NCBI GenBank assembly: GCA_021151525.1
Contig: JAGKXD010000045.1
Coordinates: 1-32,104, forward strand
DNA: 32,104 bases
DNA from: Cellvibrionaceae bacterium
GTDB lineage: Bacteria > Pseudomonadota > Gammaproteobacteria > Pseudomonadales > Cellvibrionaceae
Direction of reading: 5' to 3'
Each line of letters begins with the position of its first letter. Within the stretch, counting starts at the first letter, position 1. The notes beneath the pieces are model-generated. The model was not told the origin of the DNA, did no database searches, and saw nothing but the letters and a program-made list of their open reading frames with translations. This document shows, one piece after another, positions 32,095 through 32,104 of this stretch. The translations under genes and the position numbers were made by a program.

Positions 32095-32104
32095 GCTTTT
32101 ACAT

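Overview
The window looks like a chromosomal segment of a carbohydrate-degrading gammaproteobacterium, most likely Cellvibrio or a close relative in the Cellvibrionaceae. The reasons are the plant-polysaccharide locus with a Caulobacter-type TonB-dependent receptor, the coq7/bolA/trhO/DUF1631 housekeeping set, moderate GC content, and GGAG-type ribosome binding sites. The genus is an inference from gene content. No rRNA, tRNA, CRISPR array, transposase or phage gene was seen.

Layout. (1) 27-6659, minus strand: a polysaccharide utilisation cluster reading galM (exported aldose 1-epimerase), a clan GH-A glycosidase, a TonB-dependent receptor and a Tat-exported GH43 arabinanase. A LacI-type operator lies inside the candidate galM promoter, and an intrinsic terminator sits directly before the GH43 ribosome binding site. 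(2) 6783-7064: remnant of a flavin-dependent tryptophan halogenase with a frameshift and a large internal deletion. (3) 7168-8241: a perfect sigma-54 promoter in front of a soluble nitrate/nitrite-sensing (NIT)-like protein. (4) 8255-11111, minus: a DUF1631 protein and a PilZ protein. (5) 11545-21065, plus: a guanidine uptake and degradation locus. (6) 21079-29655: mostly housekeeping genes, including an ECF sigma factor coupled to a small membrane protein, a Ycf46-like AAA ATPase, coq7, a lytic transglycosylase, an ArsR/SRPBCC pair, a MarC-family protein, pncC, trhO, bolA and a small arginine-rich protein. (7) 29872-32094, minus: galT-galK of the Leloir pathway.

The standout is region 5. Its genes would usually be annotated as a urea/nitrate ABC transporter, 'urea carboxylase-associated proteins' and 'urea carboxylase'. 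Two different guanidine-sensing riboswitch classes are readable in the same locus. A guanidine-I (ykkC) aptamer lies at about 11545-11665, ahead of the transporter. A guanidine-II (mini-ykkC) element at 16184-16232 ends in the ribosome binding site of the carboxylase. This identifies the locus as guanidine import (two paralogous binding proteins, one permease, one ATPase), ATP-dependent carboxylation of guanidine on a biotin enzyme, and deimination of carboxyguanidine to allophanate by the CgdA/CgdB pair. Allophanate hydrolase, needed to release the last nitrogen, is not in the window. A palindromic extragenic repeat sits between cgdB and the second riboswitch. The sigma-54-controlled NIT protein upstream adds to a nitrogen theme, but a link to guanidine is not shown.
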